Below, in pieces: positions 11,731-23,726 of a stretch of 64,000 nucleotides of DNA. Made by a program: the position numbers and the translations under genes. The stretch comes from Geosiphon pyriformis (lineage: Eukaryota; Glomeromycota; Glomeromycetes; Archaeosporales; Geosiphonaceae), in contig JAAOMT010000521.1 of assembly GCA_016748015.1 (NCBI GenBank), positions 187,024 through 251,023 of the forward strand, read 5' to 3'. How positions within the stretch are numbered: the stretch's first letter is position 1; each line of letters begins with the position of its first letter. Below the pieces are notes generated by a model. The model worked only from the letters and a program-made list of their open reading frames with translations. It was not told where the DNA came from and ran no database searches.

Positions 11731-13765
11731 TAAACCAAGTTCAGATAAAAATAACACTTTAATTTTAATCTATTAATATTCACCACCACTACAAATAATA
11801 ATATTAAAAATGTATTAAAAATTTTAATTTTAATTAATCAATTGTACAAAATATAAATTATGAAAATAACATAAAGCTAATTATTTTTGTTATAACTTGT
11901 TTAAACAACTTTTTAAGCTTAAAAAAAAGCAGGTTATGTTAATTTCTTTCTGAAAAAAAATATCAAAAAAGGTTGCATTAATTATTTATAATTAAAAATG
12001 TCATTAAATTTATAATATATAGAAAGTATATTTTATTTTGAAATTTTTATATATATTGATATAGCATGTAGGTTTCAAAATAAATTGTTAAATAAACAAT
12101 TTTTTTGTAACTTTGAAAAAATTCAGTTTTATATTGAGTTTACTTTTTACCATAATTTCTTGGTTAATAATATTTAATTTTTTTCATTTTTTTATGTAGA
12201 TTCTTTTCATATTAAAGAAATTATCACTAAATTGTTAACTCTTATCCGATTATTTTTATCTTCAAATTTTCAAATTTATTTTTTATATCAGACATTTACA
12301 CATGTGAAGACAGATGTTTTGGAAGCACATTTAATCAAACGAATAAAGACTATCTTGTTATCGTCAATAATAATTTTGTAAAAGTTACACAGTAAAATCA
12401 AGTCCTTAAGAATTCTAGAAATGTTTAGCAATTTAAATATAGATATATGTACATTTTTTAGTTTTTTACTTTCTAGGAAATTTATATTAAAAATTAATTA
12501 TTCATTTATTCATCCATTTGTTCGTTTATTCATTTTTTTTTGAATGTTTGAAAGGATAAAAAGAATTCATGCAGGTAAGGCGGTTTATTGTTTGATTTTT
12601 ATTAGAAATTCTCGATTGTCATTATTTATCTAAAATACTTACCCTGATTGGACTACTTGCAAATATTGATAACCTAGATTTTTTATGTTTTGAAGTATGT
12701 CAACTTGGTTTTATTAATGTCCCAATATCCGGAAGAGCTAAATATTTATTTTTTTGTAAAGTAATATTGTTAATTTTGTAAATAAAAATATTCTGCAACT
12801 GATTTTTCAAATACTTTTTAACCAAATGAGAAATTTCATGTTTGATCAAGTCAAAATATCTAACATTATTTATTTTTCAACTAGATTATTTATTATCAAA
12901 ATGCTTTTCGTGTATGATATTATAATTTTAATGAAGCCTTTATAAGCTCAATAATTCTAAGTTTAATTTTATTACTCTAATCTATAGTGCCTTGATTTGG
13001 TTCCATTTTCAATCACATGTTTACCGATTTAACATTATGAAACAAATAAATTAACTCTCTTTAAATGGACATTTAGTCAATTTGTCTTTATAATTTAAAT
13101 GTTTTTTTTTTTAATTTAAATATAAGATAATTGACTATTAATCAAAACTTTTTATTTATATATTATTTTTTACTTAAATATTTGAATTGATGTATAAACA
13201 ATGATTTTTGAAAATGTATTTTTTGAGTTAATGATGATAAAAATTTTTATAAAAAACTTATAATATTAATAATAATAACAAAACTTATATCTGGTCACCT
13301 TTTCATCTGCGATCACAAATGGGTATAAAATTCAGTGCTGATTTGAATTTGTTGAAAACACATTTCTTTAGGGACTGCATATTAAAATATCAATATTTTT
13401 TAGCAAATTTTTACGGTTTGTCCAATCATTCACTGATTGGTCAGGGAATCACCTGATGTCAAATTTTAGCTGTCGCACTCTCTAGTAATTGGGTTAAGAG
13501 GGAAAAAATACCATTATCTTTGCTAAACCTAATATTTCACGTAAATTTTTCAGATAACTCTCATGTAAGGGTTTTCATTTGCTTCAAAATATTTTGGCTA
13601 TTATAAATTTATATACAAAAAAATATTTTTTTTATTAATAACTTTAAAATTAACTTGAATGCATAAAAAATTGGCGTTATTTTATGTTAACTTTATATTT
13701 AGTTTTCAAATTTTAACACTCACAGTGAGATCACATTTTCAAAATTGTGGAAATATTATTCTCTA
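11731..13765. other. AT-rich intergenic region, no gene seen
   Basis: About 2 kb between the Sel1 gene and the 3' end of the minus-strand gene at 13766. No long frame, RNA-gene fold or ordered repeat was recognised. Confidence 0.6.
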
Positions 13766-15146
13766 TTAGAAAAAATATAAAATAACCCATAAAGTAACCA
13801 TAGCGAGCCCCGCCCCTAAAAAAGCTAATTTCAAGATACCAGTAGAATATTTCACTTTCTCCCGACTCTTCTTCATATAACCCAACCAGTCGGCCTTTTC
13901 TACAATGCGTATTGAATCACCTTCCATCACTAATTGCAGAAACTCCGATCTTTCGATTTCGTTAGGAGCATTCAAATAATTCATTGGGATTCTTGTGAGA
14001 AAATTATTAATTTGTGTCGTAGTGAGGGACTGATCTTTTTGTAAATTACGACGACACGATTGAATTGCGAAAGTCAAAGGAATATCGAAACTGGTGATTA
14101 TCATGGTTGATGTGGATGGAGAGAGGTGTTCGTATTGAAGTTGAAAATCACGATCATTTGAATTTACTTGGATCTTTACTGCAAGTCCTTTAGGTATAAT
14201 ATCAATTTCTAAAGCAATTTTTCAAATTCAATAGAAGATTAACTTTTACTTTTAAACCAGAAATTCTCTTCTTAAATTTAAATCCAAAATTTTAAATTTC
14301 AAAATACAAACCTTCAACCCTACTTTTTTTCAACTGTCGAGAATAAGTTTCAACTCCAATTTCTTTGTCGAGATTCGCAATAGTTAATTGAATTTTACGA
14401 TCAAACTCTTCTAAAATCTCAAAAGTGCCACCATTTTCATCAGTAAAAAATCCTACAATCACATCAAGAAATGAGCCTTTGGTCTCAGAATCTTTGAATT
14501 CCGATTTGACTTTTGGAACAAATTTCTTGAATTCATGGGCCAAAATTTTTGTTCTTTGTCCGGATCTTTCGTCCGAATGAATTTTGATATCTACATTTTT
14601 TAAAAAAACAATCGCTTGAATTCCATATACTGATGTTAACTCAATTCGAATTAATCCCGAAATTCCAAATTTTTCTTCTGACTCGGTTTGGCAGCAATCG
14701 GTTTTTATGGTAAATTTAGGCATAAGAAGTGAGGATTGATCTATGAATGAGGTAATCAGTGTTCTTTCACTCTCTGAAAATTCTAGATTTAGCCTCTTTC
14801 TAAAACCATTCTCGGATTGATTCTGAACCCTATCAACGAGGTAAAATTTTTCCACTTCAAAAATAGTTTCCAAAATCCAATTATCCTGTTTAACACCAGT
14901 CCATTTAAATCTAAGGATACCCCAATCAAGGGTAAGATGCATCCCTTCGATACGGCAAAATTTCATTCTTTGAGCCTCGTGTATGGAATATTTAATCTTA
15001 GTATTTTGATATTTACGTTCTTGTAATGAAATCCAATTCATGCATTCGATTGATTTCAATTCTATCACACGGCGTTTATTGGCCAGTGCGGTAAAGAATA
15101 GCTGGCAGAGGGTTAGGGTTAGACCGGCATTGTCAAAGATTTCCAT
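13766..15146 (-). CDS. Unrecognised tail-anchored protein (425 aa, two exons)
   Basis: Exons complement(14312-15146) and complement(13766-14208) join in phase 1 across a 103-bp GT-AG intron. The N-terminus (MEIFDNAGLTLTLCQLFF) is mildly hydrophobic. The middle is a mixed alpha/beta-like soluble region without a motif I recognise. The C-terminus ends in one membrane segment (about the last 22 residues, LKLAFLGAGLAMVTLWVILY), preceded by Lys/Arg, which suggests a tail-anchored membrane protein facing the cytosol. Codon use is less AT-biased than the surroundings, and the long intact frame argues for a real gene. It sits near the centre of the inverted duplication and is not itself duplicated here. 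Function is unknown. Confidence 0.75.
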
Positions 15147-15538
15147 TTTTTATCAGGAGTGAATATTTTATCAAGTTATTATGTGGCAGCAGTTATCTCA
15201 AGAAAAGATTTTATCAAAGAGAAACCATTTTCAATTGACAGGTGATGCCTCCAATTATCTGCATATGACACTTCCCTGAAAGAGAATTTTGTGTTTCCAA
15301 GGATTAGCAAAATTTCAAGCTAAACTACTTCAAGTTATCCAACGAGCCTATCATTATACATACCCAAAGTGATCATCGGGATTAAAATTTTTTTTTGCTA
15401 TCTCTTTATTTATATTATTGTGTATTTCGAATTATAAATATCTTTTAAAGATCATCTTTTTCGGAAATAAATGAATGTTTCATCAGAACAATTATTTAAT
15501 TTTGAGCCATAATTGAACAAGCAATCCAATTTTTTAAT

Positions 15539-17034
15539 ATGATCCCAAAAGAAAAATCTCGCGAGCGTAATTACAATACCTCAATCAATGGGATTTTTTT
15601 TTATGCTTTTTCATTTCTCTTATATCTATCTCTTATTTTATTATGCATTTCATTTTCACAAAGATATTCTCATCTGTCCAAGACAAGATTTGTAATGACG
15701 AATAACTTGGAAATTCAATGGCAAAAATTCAATCAATCAAAAATTTCAATAGAAAATTACTTCAAGACGAAACGTTCCACATTATATCCAGCAAAAAAGC
15801 CAGCCATACGTCTGAACCCAATCACAAGATCAATGGCTTACTTGATTAACCAGGCGTATTGTCAAGCTCAAACAAAATCTCAAAATCAAGAAGGTGAAAA
15901 GAAAATTATATTTTTTGTGTGGTGTCTTTTCTTTTGATGATTAACATTTAAAAATTATTCTGGAAATTTCTACTAGTTTTGATTTATACCAAAGTAATTG
16001 GAAAAGGATTGGTAATAATTTTTGTCGGTGAGTCATTTTAATAAAAGTATCTTGAAAACTTGATGATGAACAATTTTCTAAAGTTGATATTTTTCTTTAT
16101 TTGCATGGCTTTATTTGAATCAGGCCGTCTCTATACAAAAGAGCAATGGGCAAGCTTTCAACCAAATTTTGTTCCCTTTGTTGCTGAAGGTCTCGAGCCA
16201 AATAAATTAGTTTTAGTTAATGAAGATTGGTATAATACTGTGAAAAGTATAAGGGGCTCTTTATATAAAAAAATTAATTCAAATCTCTTTGATTATTATC
16301 CTAATATTGAAAGAATTTATTTTATTGGACACGGCGTTGGTGGTGGTGAGATTTAAAATCTCAAAAATCAATTTTTATTTCTCTTGAATTGATTTTTCAA
16401 TTTAAAACTCTAACGTAATATTATTTTAAATATTTTATAGCTTATGCAGCAATTGCAAGCCTGCTTTGGAAATTAGAATATTATAAATCAAATCACCGTA
16501 AAAAATCATATTTTGATCAGTGGGCTAATATTAAAGCTATCACATTTGGAGCTCCAAGGCTTGGAAATGTCCCTTTTGCAAAATTCATGAACCTCATATT
16601 AGAAGTTAAGAGGTTCACTTTGGGAAATGATCATGTGCCACATTTTCCTCCATCCCAATACAAGCATTTGATTTTAGGACATTCAGAAACTGAAATTTGG
16701 ATCGAAATTCTAGATTGTGATTGTAATGAATCGAAGGAAAATTATTGGGAGTGTCAAGGATTTGATCATGGTGCTAAACTATGGAAACAAGTTGCGAGGT
16801 CATTTGACAAGATTTCATGGGATGCTGGATATTTTGGAGAGAATCAGGTTAATTTTGAATATCATTTTAATATTTTGATAAATCAAAATAGGCATATAAT
16901 TATTTTGGTAAATTTCTCAGGAATGCAATATCGGACAATCAATCGTTAACGTTCCAGGATATTTCATACACAGTGGACCTTATGGTGGGTACACGATAGA
17001 TGATTGTGATTCCACTAAATCCTACGAGATTTGA
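15539..17034 (+). CDS. Lipase-like protein B (Ser nucleophile replaced by Gly)
   Basis: Five exons are predicted: 15539-15893, 15977-16027, 16124-16345, 16441-16847 and 16921-17034, all GT-AG and phase-consistent, giving 382 aa. The N-terminus has about 20 polar residues and then a hydrophobic segment (about 20-41), so a signal anchor is likely. The nucleophile motif is G-H-G-V-G-G with Gly206 (codon 16333-16335). ITFGAPRLGN, Asp273 (GNDHVPHFPP) and His290 (GHSETEIW) are kept. The second exon is 51 nt, as in A, D and E, and intron phases are the same. The tail ECNIGQS and DDC matches the family. B lies between the arms of the inverted duplication and is the most divergent plus-strand member. 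Loss of hydrolase activity is predicted; the role is unknown. Confidence 0.85.
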
Positions 17035-17526
17035 AATAAAGCATTCCAGATATATTTATATGGGTCAGCTTAGATTAAGCCCTAAAGTTCAAGTAACTCT
17101 GTGTGATTAATTGAAGATAATGGGTTAAATTAGGAAGGGATAAATATTTTAAAAGCATATATGTCAAAAAAATTAATATTTTTTTGGGAAATATAAAAGT
17201 CTTCGTATGAATAAATTAAGAGATTTTTGAATTTTTTTCTTAATTCGAGATTTTGAATGTTTTGTGGAATTTTCATTTCGCTCACAAGCATGTTTGTTTG
17301 AATTTTTTGTGAAATCATTAAATTCTGCAGTACAGGCAATTTTTAAGACTTTAAAAGTTGAGACTCGAATAAAAATAGGGCAAGAATTATTTAAGGAGAT
17401 CTTGAGGAATTTTTTCACCCATTATATAATTTATTACCATCCAGAAGTAATTCCAATAATTTGAGATAGACAACCTAATTAGAGATTCTTTGGTTGAATA
17501 ATTCGGTTCTCATTATCTATTAAATT
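17035..17526. other. Intergenic between convergent genes B and C
   Basis: About 0.5 kb between the 3' ends of two convergent genes. Open frames on both strands here overlap one another and show no motif. Confidence 0.55.
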
Positions 17527-18898
17527 TTATATTGAAAAGTTACTGCAATCATTCATTGTCACACCAAAATATGGCCCCATATGAGGTACCTCATCCTCAT
17601 CAGAAATTATTTGCCCTGCGTTACATTCCTAGAGAATTGAGAATCAATTTCAGATAAAAATAGATATATATATATATATATATTTAATATATTCTAATGG
17701 ATCACTTTTGAACAAAGCATACCTCGTTTTCACCAAAACTTACTCTACTAGGATATAAATTATCCATTGAAAGCTCATCTCTCTCCCAATTATAACCCTT
17801 ACACAAAAACAGATTAAGCCCATCAATCTGTGGAACATCTTGGGAACATTCACAAGATGTCTCTCCCAGCCAAAGCTCTGTCTCATGATGACTTAAAAAA
17901 TGTACGAAATATTTTCGTGGTGGATAATGTGGCAAAAAATCATTTGTATGTGTGATGCGATTTACAATGAGTTTCTCATTGATTAATTGAGCTAAACGAG
18001 TGTTTCCAATACGTGGTTGACCAAATGTGACTACTTGATAGCCGCTTGAAGAGTAGAAACCTTTTGGATAGTCAAAGTCGGTTTCGATTTTCCATAAAAG
18101 TGCTGAAATAACCGCATAGGCTGATTTAAAATTCCTGCTATTAATAACAAATCTTAACTCAGAATAATCAGTTCACTCATCCTCATCTCACCTCCTCCAA
18201 CACCATGCCCAATAAAGTATACTATTGCCGGATTTTCTTCCAATATGAACTGGCGTATTTTATTAAACATTTTATCTTTTATGCTTAACACTTCGTCAAA
18301 CCATAAACGATCAATCTGTAAAGAAGGATTTAAACGCAATCTGTCGACAATAAATGGAACTAGAGAATTTCGTCTTGTGGCAAGTTGAGCTTTTGTCCAT
18401 AAATCACCTTTGAAATAAACTATTATATCTCGTGAGCTTAAGTCTCTTACCACATTGGCTACCAGGGGAATTTAAAATTCTGTGAGTGGTTTTGAGAGTA
18501 AACCTTATTTAAATTTGAATCAATTAATTTTTTTATTTCTTACCTACAATCAAATCATTAGCTATAAGATGCTCGATTCCATTATTCACAACACAATATC
18601 CTAGATTGGCATATGACGCATGTCGTCCCATTCGTGCAAGATATCCAATCGAAAGGTCAGTCAAAATTTGTTTTGGTGGATGTCCAGGTAGTTGGTTAGT
18701 ACGCTTTGTAAAATTAGAAAAAAAGGCATGAGAAGTTTTGAGATTATTGTTTTGAGCTTTTTCGAGGAAATTATTAGGCCATATCGTGTCAAAATGAAAT
18801 TTCAGTTTGTTTAAATCTAAATAGGGTAAAAAAATCAGAATGATAAGTAAATTTATTAGATATTTCTTCCATTGAACTTTCTTGAAATCGCCTAACAT
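17527..18898 (-). CDS. Lipase-like protein C (Ser to Gly; one intron lost)
   Basis: Four exons are predicted: complement 18544-18898, 18192-18458, 17723-18120 and 17527-17628, with GT-AG sites and consistent phase, giving 373 aa. The start at 18898 puts about 12 residues before the membrane segment YLINLLIILIFLPYL; an upstream ATG at 18940 is possible. The second exon fuses what are exons 2 and 3 in A, B, D and E. The motif is G-H-G-V-G-G, with Gly204 (codon 18204-18202) at the nucleophile position. VTFGQPRIGN, Asp268 (THTNDFLPHYPP) and His285 (SHHETELW) are kept; these are the most canonical class 3 motifs in the cluster apart from the missing Ser. P2 and P3 are relatives. An AT microsatellite (about 17664-17686) lies in the last intron. 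Confidence 0.85.
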
Positions 18899-19349
18899 AG
18901 GGTAATATTTTCGTTGCAGTAGAAAAATCATTGTAATCATCTTTTTTTCATTACTTAAGGTGAAGGATATCAAACTATAAAATTTTCCTAAATTCTAAAA
19001 CTAGATGTTTTTAAATTTGATTGCCGGATATCGTGATATATTATGATTATTAATCATGGCATTTTTCAGGATTTTAAAAGAATCTTGGTTCTAATCTTGG
19101 TTTGCTTTTTAATTAATTAAAGTTATCAAAAGTCCATATAGATCGATGGGAACGGTGAAATGATAAAATCAAGATTCTATTATTTTTAATCAAAGATTGC
19201 TTTGCCAAGTTTTTAATTTTCGGTAATTAGTTAAAATTGAGTAGACTTATGATATTTGAAAGCTGCTCTTTTAATTTAAATCATTCTTATCAAATTAGTG
19301 TAATTTTAAAGTATTTTTATGAGTTGGAATTTCAAAAACGCCTTAAAAA

Positions 19350-20912
19350 TCAAATATCAAAGAATAATTGAATATTATTCGGACTACAATCATTCATTGT
19401 TACCCCAAAATATGGTCCTTTATGTATAAAATCACCCGGTACATTATCGATTGACTGACCAGCATTGCATTCCTTGAATCAAAAATAATAAAAATAAGTT
19501 CGCTTCAATTGACCTCTAGCTATCAGTAACAATATTTATCAAGACTAACCTCATTTTCTCCAGACATAATCATGTCCCCCTCCGGGTACAAGAGTTTGGG
19601 ATAAAACTCATGGTGTTTCCAATTTTTTTCGCCATAGTCAAACCCTCTACACTCATAGAATGAATATTCTCCATTATTTTCCTCTGTTAAACACTCACAT
19701 GAACTTGGCAAGATCCAATATTCTGTCTCAAAATGTTCCAAAAGGATATTTCCAACCTCATGCGGGGGAAAATGTGGAACGTAATCGTTAAAATAGGTGA
19801 TTCGTTGAACTTTCAATAGTTGATTGACCAGTCGGGCAAATACAACGTTACCCATCCTCGGGGCACCGAATGTAATTGTTGAGATTTTCAAGGCAGAAAA
19901 TTTAATTTGAGGATATTTACGAAGACTGTCCATCAACAATGATTCAATTCTCCATGTCAATCCAGCGATTGTTGCATAAGCTGTAAATTTTTTTTGGAAT
20001 TTTAGTAATTTTTTCCTTTAAATTTTTATAACTTTTTTTCATTGTAAAACGTACCACCACCAATTGCATGTCCCACAAAGAAGATTCTTTGAGCTGGCAA
20101 TTGAGCATTTAACCTGGCGATTAGTCCATTGAGAATTGCACTAAATACCAAACCATGAACAGCTAAAAAATCGTTTTGCCATTCTTTCTCGACCAGAACC
20201 AATTGATTAGGTCGGATTTGTTCTATTTCATAGGGTACTAGTTGAGTGCTTCGAGTCGCCCATTGATCTTTTGTCAGTTCAGGTCCTTTGATTAGTGAAT
20301 TCAATAATTCAACATATTATTTCTCATTTCATTAGAATTTATTGTTGATGATGATGAAAATTTTGATTTACATAAATTTTGTTACCCTTAAAGTATACAA
20401 TCAATGTTCTGCTGAATTCTTCTAAATCCATACCAACTTCAAGATAGAATAACAAGACTAATTAAATTAGCCTTTTATAATTTTCAAATTTAACTAAATA
20501 ATTTAAAACCTTCCAAACGGCTATTAGGATTTGCCGGTGGTATTCCGTCCGCTGGGCAATATATAAGATTGGCGTAATGCGCCGTCAACTTTAATTCACG
20601 AAAAAAATTAATATCCTGTTTAAGATCAATCAATTGTTTTGATTTTCCATTCAATGCACGATTATTGAGTAATATCGAGGAAATAGGACCAGGACCAGGG
20701 ATTGATGATAAGATTGATTTATAAAATTCTTGACTTAGATTATAATGTATATTCGCCTGTTTCAAACTTTTTAAACTCGGCCATGATAAAAATTGTACTT
20801 TTAAAGATTGATGAGTTTGAATAAAAATTGAAAAACTTTTATAGAATAAAATTAAAAGGGAAAATATCAATAATATTATTAAGAAATTTGTGGTATTGAA
20901 AATTTTGTACAT
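19350..20912 (-). CDS. Lipase-like protein D (Ser to Ala; inverted duplicate of A)
   Basis: Five exons are predicted: complement 20510-20912, 20386-20436, 20055-20285, 19550-19980 and 19350-19472, giving 412 aa. The frame opened by exon 1 (140 residues read past the splice site) is identical to that of A. Exon 3 differs from A at about 20 of 78 residues, while exon 4 is close again. The motif is G-H-A-I-G-G with Ala225 (codon 20067-20065). Asp294 (FNDYVPHFPP) and His311 are kept, as is TFGAPRMGN. The N-terminal hydrophobic segment is the same as in A. The C-terminus ends a few residues later than in A. It is predicted to lack ordinary lipase chemistry. The intact frame and motifs suggest it is maintained, although the duplication may simply be recent. 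Confidence 0.85.
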
Positions 20913-22654
20913 TTCAAATTTTTTTCCTGCTAGATCTTGAAGTATCCGGAATCCAAAAAATAAAAGTTATTTATATAAACACACGGAATATACAGTTTGT
21001 TTGACAGGCATCAAGGATCTACTTGCTAACAAACAAATGAATTTTGATAGAGGGTATCTCGTGTTTTTATGAAGCTTTTTTGAGGTTTTTAATATTTAGC
21101 ATTGATTTTAATCTTTTAAAATCAAATGTGAAAGGTCTTGGAACGAATGAAAATAAAGGCTAAAATTGAGAGAAAAGTAATGTTTATTTTTTTTACTTTG
21201 AAAAAATTAGATGCATAATAATCAGTTTCTCTATGACATGAAAAAATCAATCTATAGTCCAAAACTGACTCAACCAATATCCAAAAAGCTAGGGAAAGAA
21301 ATCAAATAAATGAAAGCTTGTATTTGTGAAACACCAAAAAAATATTTCTAATAGTCAAATACTTTAAAACACAGTTTAAGATCATAAATACATAATAAAT
21401 ATCTTTAAAAAGCAATACTCCCGCTTCAAATATAAAGAAGCATTTATCTTTCTTTTTAAAAGAGATGATGAAAAAACGGTCTATTTTACATTGAAAGTTG
21501 ATTTTTAACTAAACATAAATCAATTTTTATATTTAAAAAAGTTATAATAGAGCTATACATATTAAAAGCGAACAAGTATTTTTTAATAAATTTTAACAAA
21601 AAAAGGAAAATAGAATTAAAGGCATTTTTTCTTGATAAGTTTATGTTATTTTTTGTTTTGCTGTTTTGTGATGACTACTTTAAATCTTATTTTTTCTTTC
21701 TGCGCCCACTCATATCTGCTCGCTTTCCATTGAAAGACATTTCGGGTGTGTATTATTATATAAATTATTGAATAATTTACACCGACCTAGAGTGTTTTCC
21801 ATTTTTAATTTGGTTAATATAAATTTAATTTTCTTGCAGTGATTGGAAGGAAGCGGTATTTTGAAAAAAAAAAATTTTTTATCAAAGATTATTGGAAAAG
21901 AAAACCATATTTAAAAGTTTCATTTGAACGAAGCAATTTTCATGATATCCAATTTACTATCTATTTTCAGAATAAAAACTATTTTTTATAACTAAGAATA
22001 TAAGATTACGCATGTATTTTAAATAAATATTAATTGTAAGAAGTATGAGATGACATAATTAATATTTTGTAACGAAAAGACTAATAAAATTATTGTCAAA
22101 AAAATACTCATCTAAATTTGCCAGATTTATTTTTTGCCTAGTTCATGACTTTTACCTTCAAACAACATCCGTTAAAAATTCTTTATAATCAATTTAAGTA
22201 AAAGATTTATAACTTTAAAACTTCAATTAAAATTCTATTGAAATAATAAGCATATTTTTTTTATAAATTAAATATAAAGAAATAACGAGACTTGAGAATA
22301 TTTATTAGAAGTTAATAAAAGATAAACCGATTTGATAAGGAGCAAGCTACACCTTATATAAATTTCGCAATCTTTTAGAAAGTATTGAAAATTTCATAAA
22401 ACTTGATTTCATATCTTTTTTTATTACTAAGAACAACTGTTATTGGTAGAATTATAATTTCAAATAGTATCTGTCAAAAAAATAAAAAAAAGATTATTGT
22501 CAATTGTAGGTTCTGTAATTAACCAAAAATATATATTTCCTATACTTGAAACATCAAAGGCAACCAAATTTATTTGCCATTTGAACCAGTCTTTTTAAAA
22601 AAAATGGTATTTGCATTTAGTTTTAATCATTGAAAGTTTTTTTTGTATTTCGTC
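20913..22654. other. 5' flank of gene D within the right arm
   Basis: No gene is seen. The sequence mirrors about 3992-5351 with small indels. Confidence 0.6.
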
Positions 22655-22960
22655 TTGTGAAAATTTGAGCTTTTTTTCATTAATTACCTTTAAAATAAAG
22701 TTATTATGTCTTGTGCAAGATACCCAATCAAAAGGTCAGCCAAAATTTTTTTTGAAGGATATTTAGGTACGCTTTTTAAAATTGTGAAAAATATTAAAAG
22801 TTTTGAGATTATTGTTTTGAACTTTTTCGAGGAAAATATTAGGCTATATTTACTTTAAAAACAGAGATTTAAATCTAAATAGTGTAAAAATAAAAATAAG
22901 AGGTGATTTTAGATTTGATTACGGGATATTGTGATCAATAAATCCAAACAAAAAATTTGA
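22655..22960 (-). pseudogene. P3: fused fragments of a C-like lipase gene
   Basis: Two short tracts resemble gene C. About 22660-22715 matches the start of the fused exon 2/3 (around 18365-18425), and about 22715-22860 matches part of exon 1 (around 18640-18785). The intron and intervening exon sequence between them are gone, and frameshifts are present. Similarity continues weakly to about 22960. This is a dead remnant. Confidence 0.65.
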
Positions 22961-23726
22961 GATTCAATTTTGAAATTTGTTAGTATTTAATCTATTTAAA
23001 GCTTAATAACTTTTTAAATAAAAAAACACAAATTGTCAACACAACAAATATAAAAAAATATTGGAAATGTAAATTATTTTTTAGATTATTTTCAGTCAAA
23101 TATATATTTTTTTCTTTATTGCTTTCTCGCTTTCTATTAATAGATTTGTTTTTTAGGATGATTTTAAATATATTATATCTTTGAATATCAAAATTCAAAA
23201 ACTTTGCAAAGTTATCTTTTATTAAAAAATTAATATCCTAAATTTAAAAAATTGGCAAAATTTGTAAATTTTCAATAGAATTTTGATTCTATTATTTCAC
23301 AAGATTTGAAAGTTTATTTGAACTAAAGCAAAACCTGCATTTTAAAGTATTTTAGTTACAGGTTTAAAATTAATAAAAAGGTATTATATTAAAAAAAAAA
23401 CTTGAATATTCAATCAAATCTTTGAAAAATTTTCATCCAAGGTAATCTCTATTTTAATAAAAATATATTAATGGTTTCAATAAGATACAAAGAAAATCAA
23501 AAAATTTTTTAAATAGGATAGTACACCGTTTTTTAAGTCAATAAAAACAATTGTATACTCAATATTTATTTCCCTTTAGTGCTTTTTTTAATCCATTTTA
23601 CATTCGAAAGAATTTTCAAGAGTTGGAATTTTATAGATAAACGCTTTTATGTTTATTGAAATTAAAAGTCTCCCAATTGGTGTAATTTAAAAGTATTCTC
23701 TATGATTTGGAGGTTCAAAAAGTACC

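Larger units (their letters stand above)
17527..22655 (-). repeat. Right arm of large imperfect inverted duplication
   Basis: This is the reverse-complement counterpart of about 3990-8490, holding genes C and D. The outer boundary near 22653 coincides with the start of the P3 remnant, which has no counterpart beyond the left boundary. The two arms are separated by about 9 kb. Confidence 0.8.

Noticed and set aside
14817-15026. Plus-strand frame inside 13766-15146
   Set aside because: Antisense to a long intact minus-strand frame with a spliced, membrane-ending protein.
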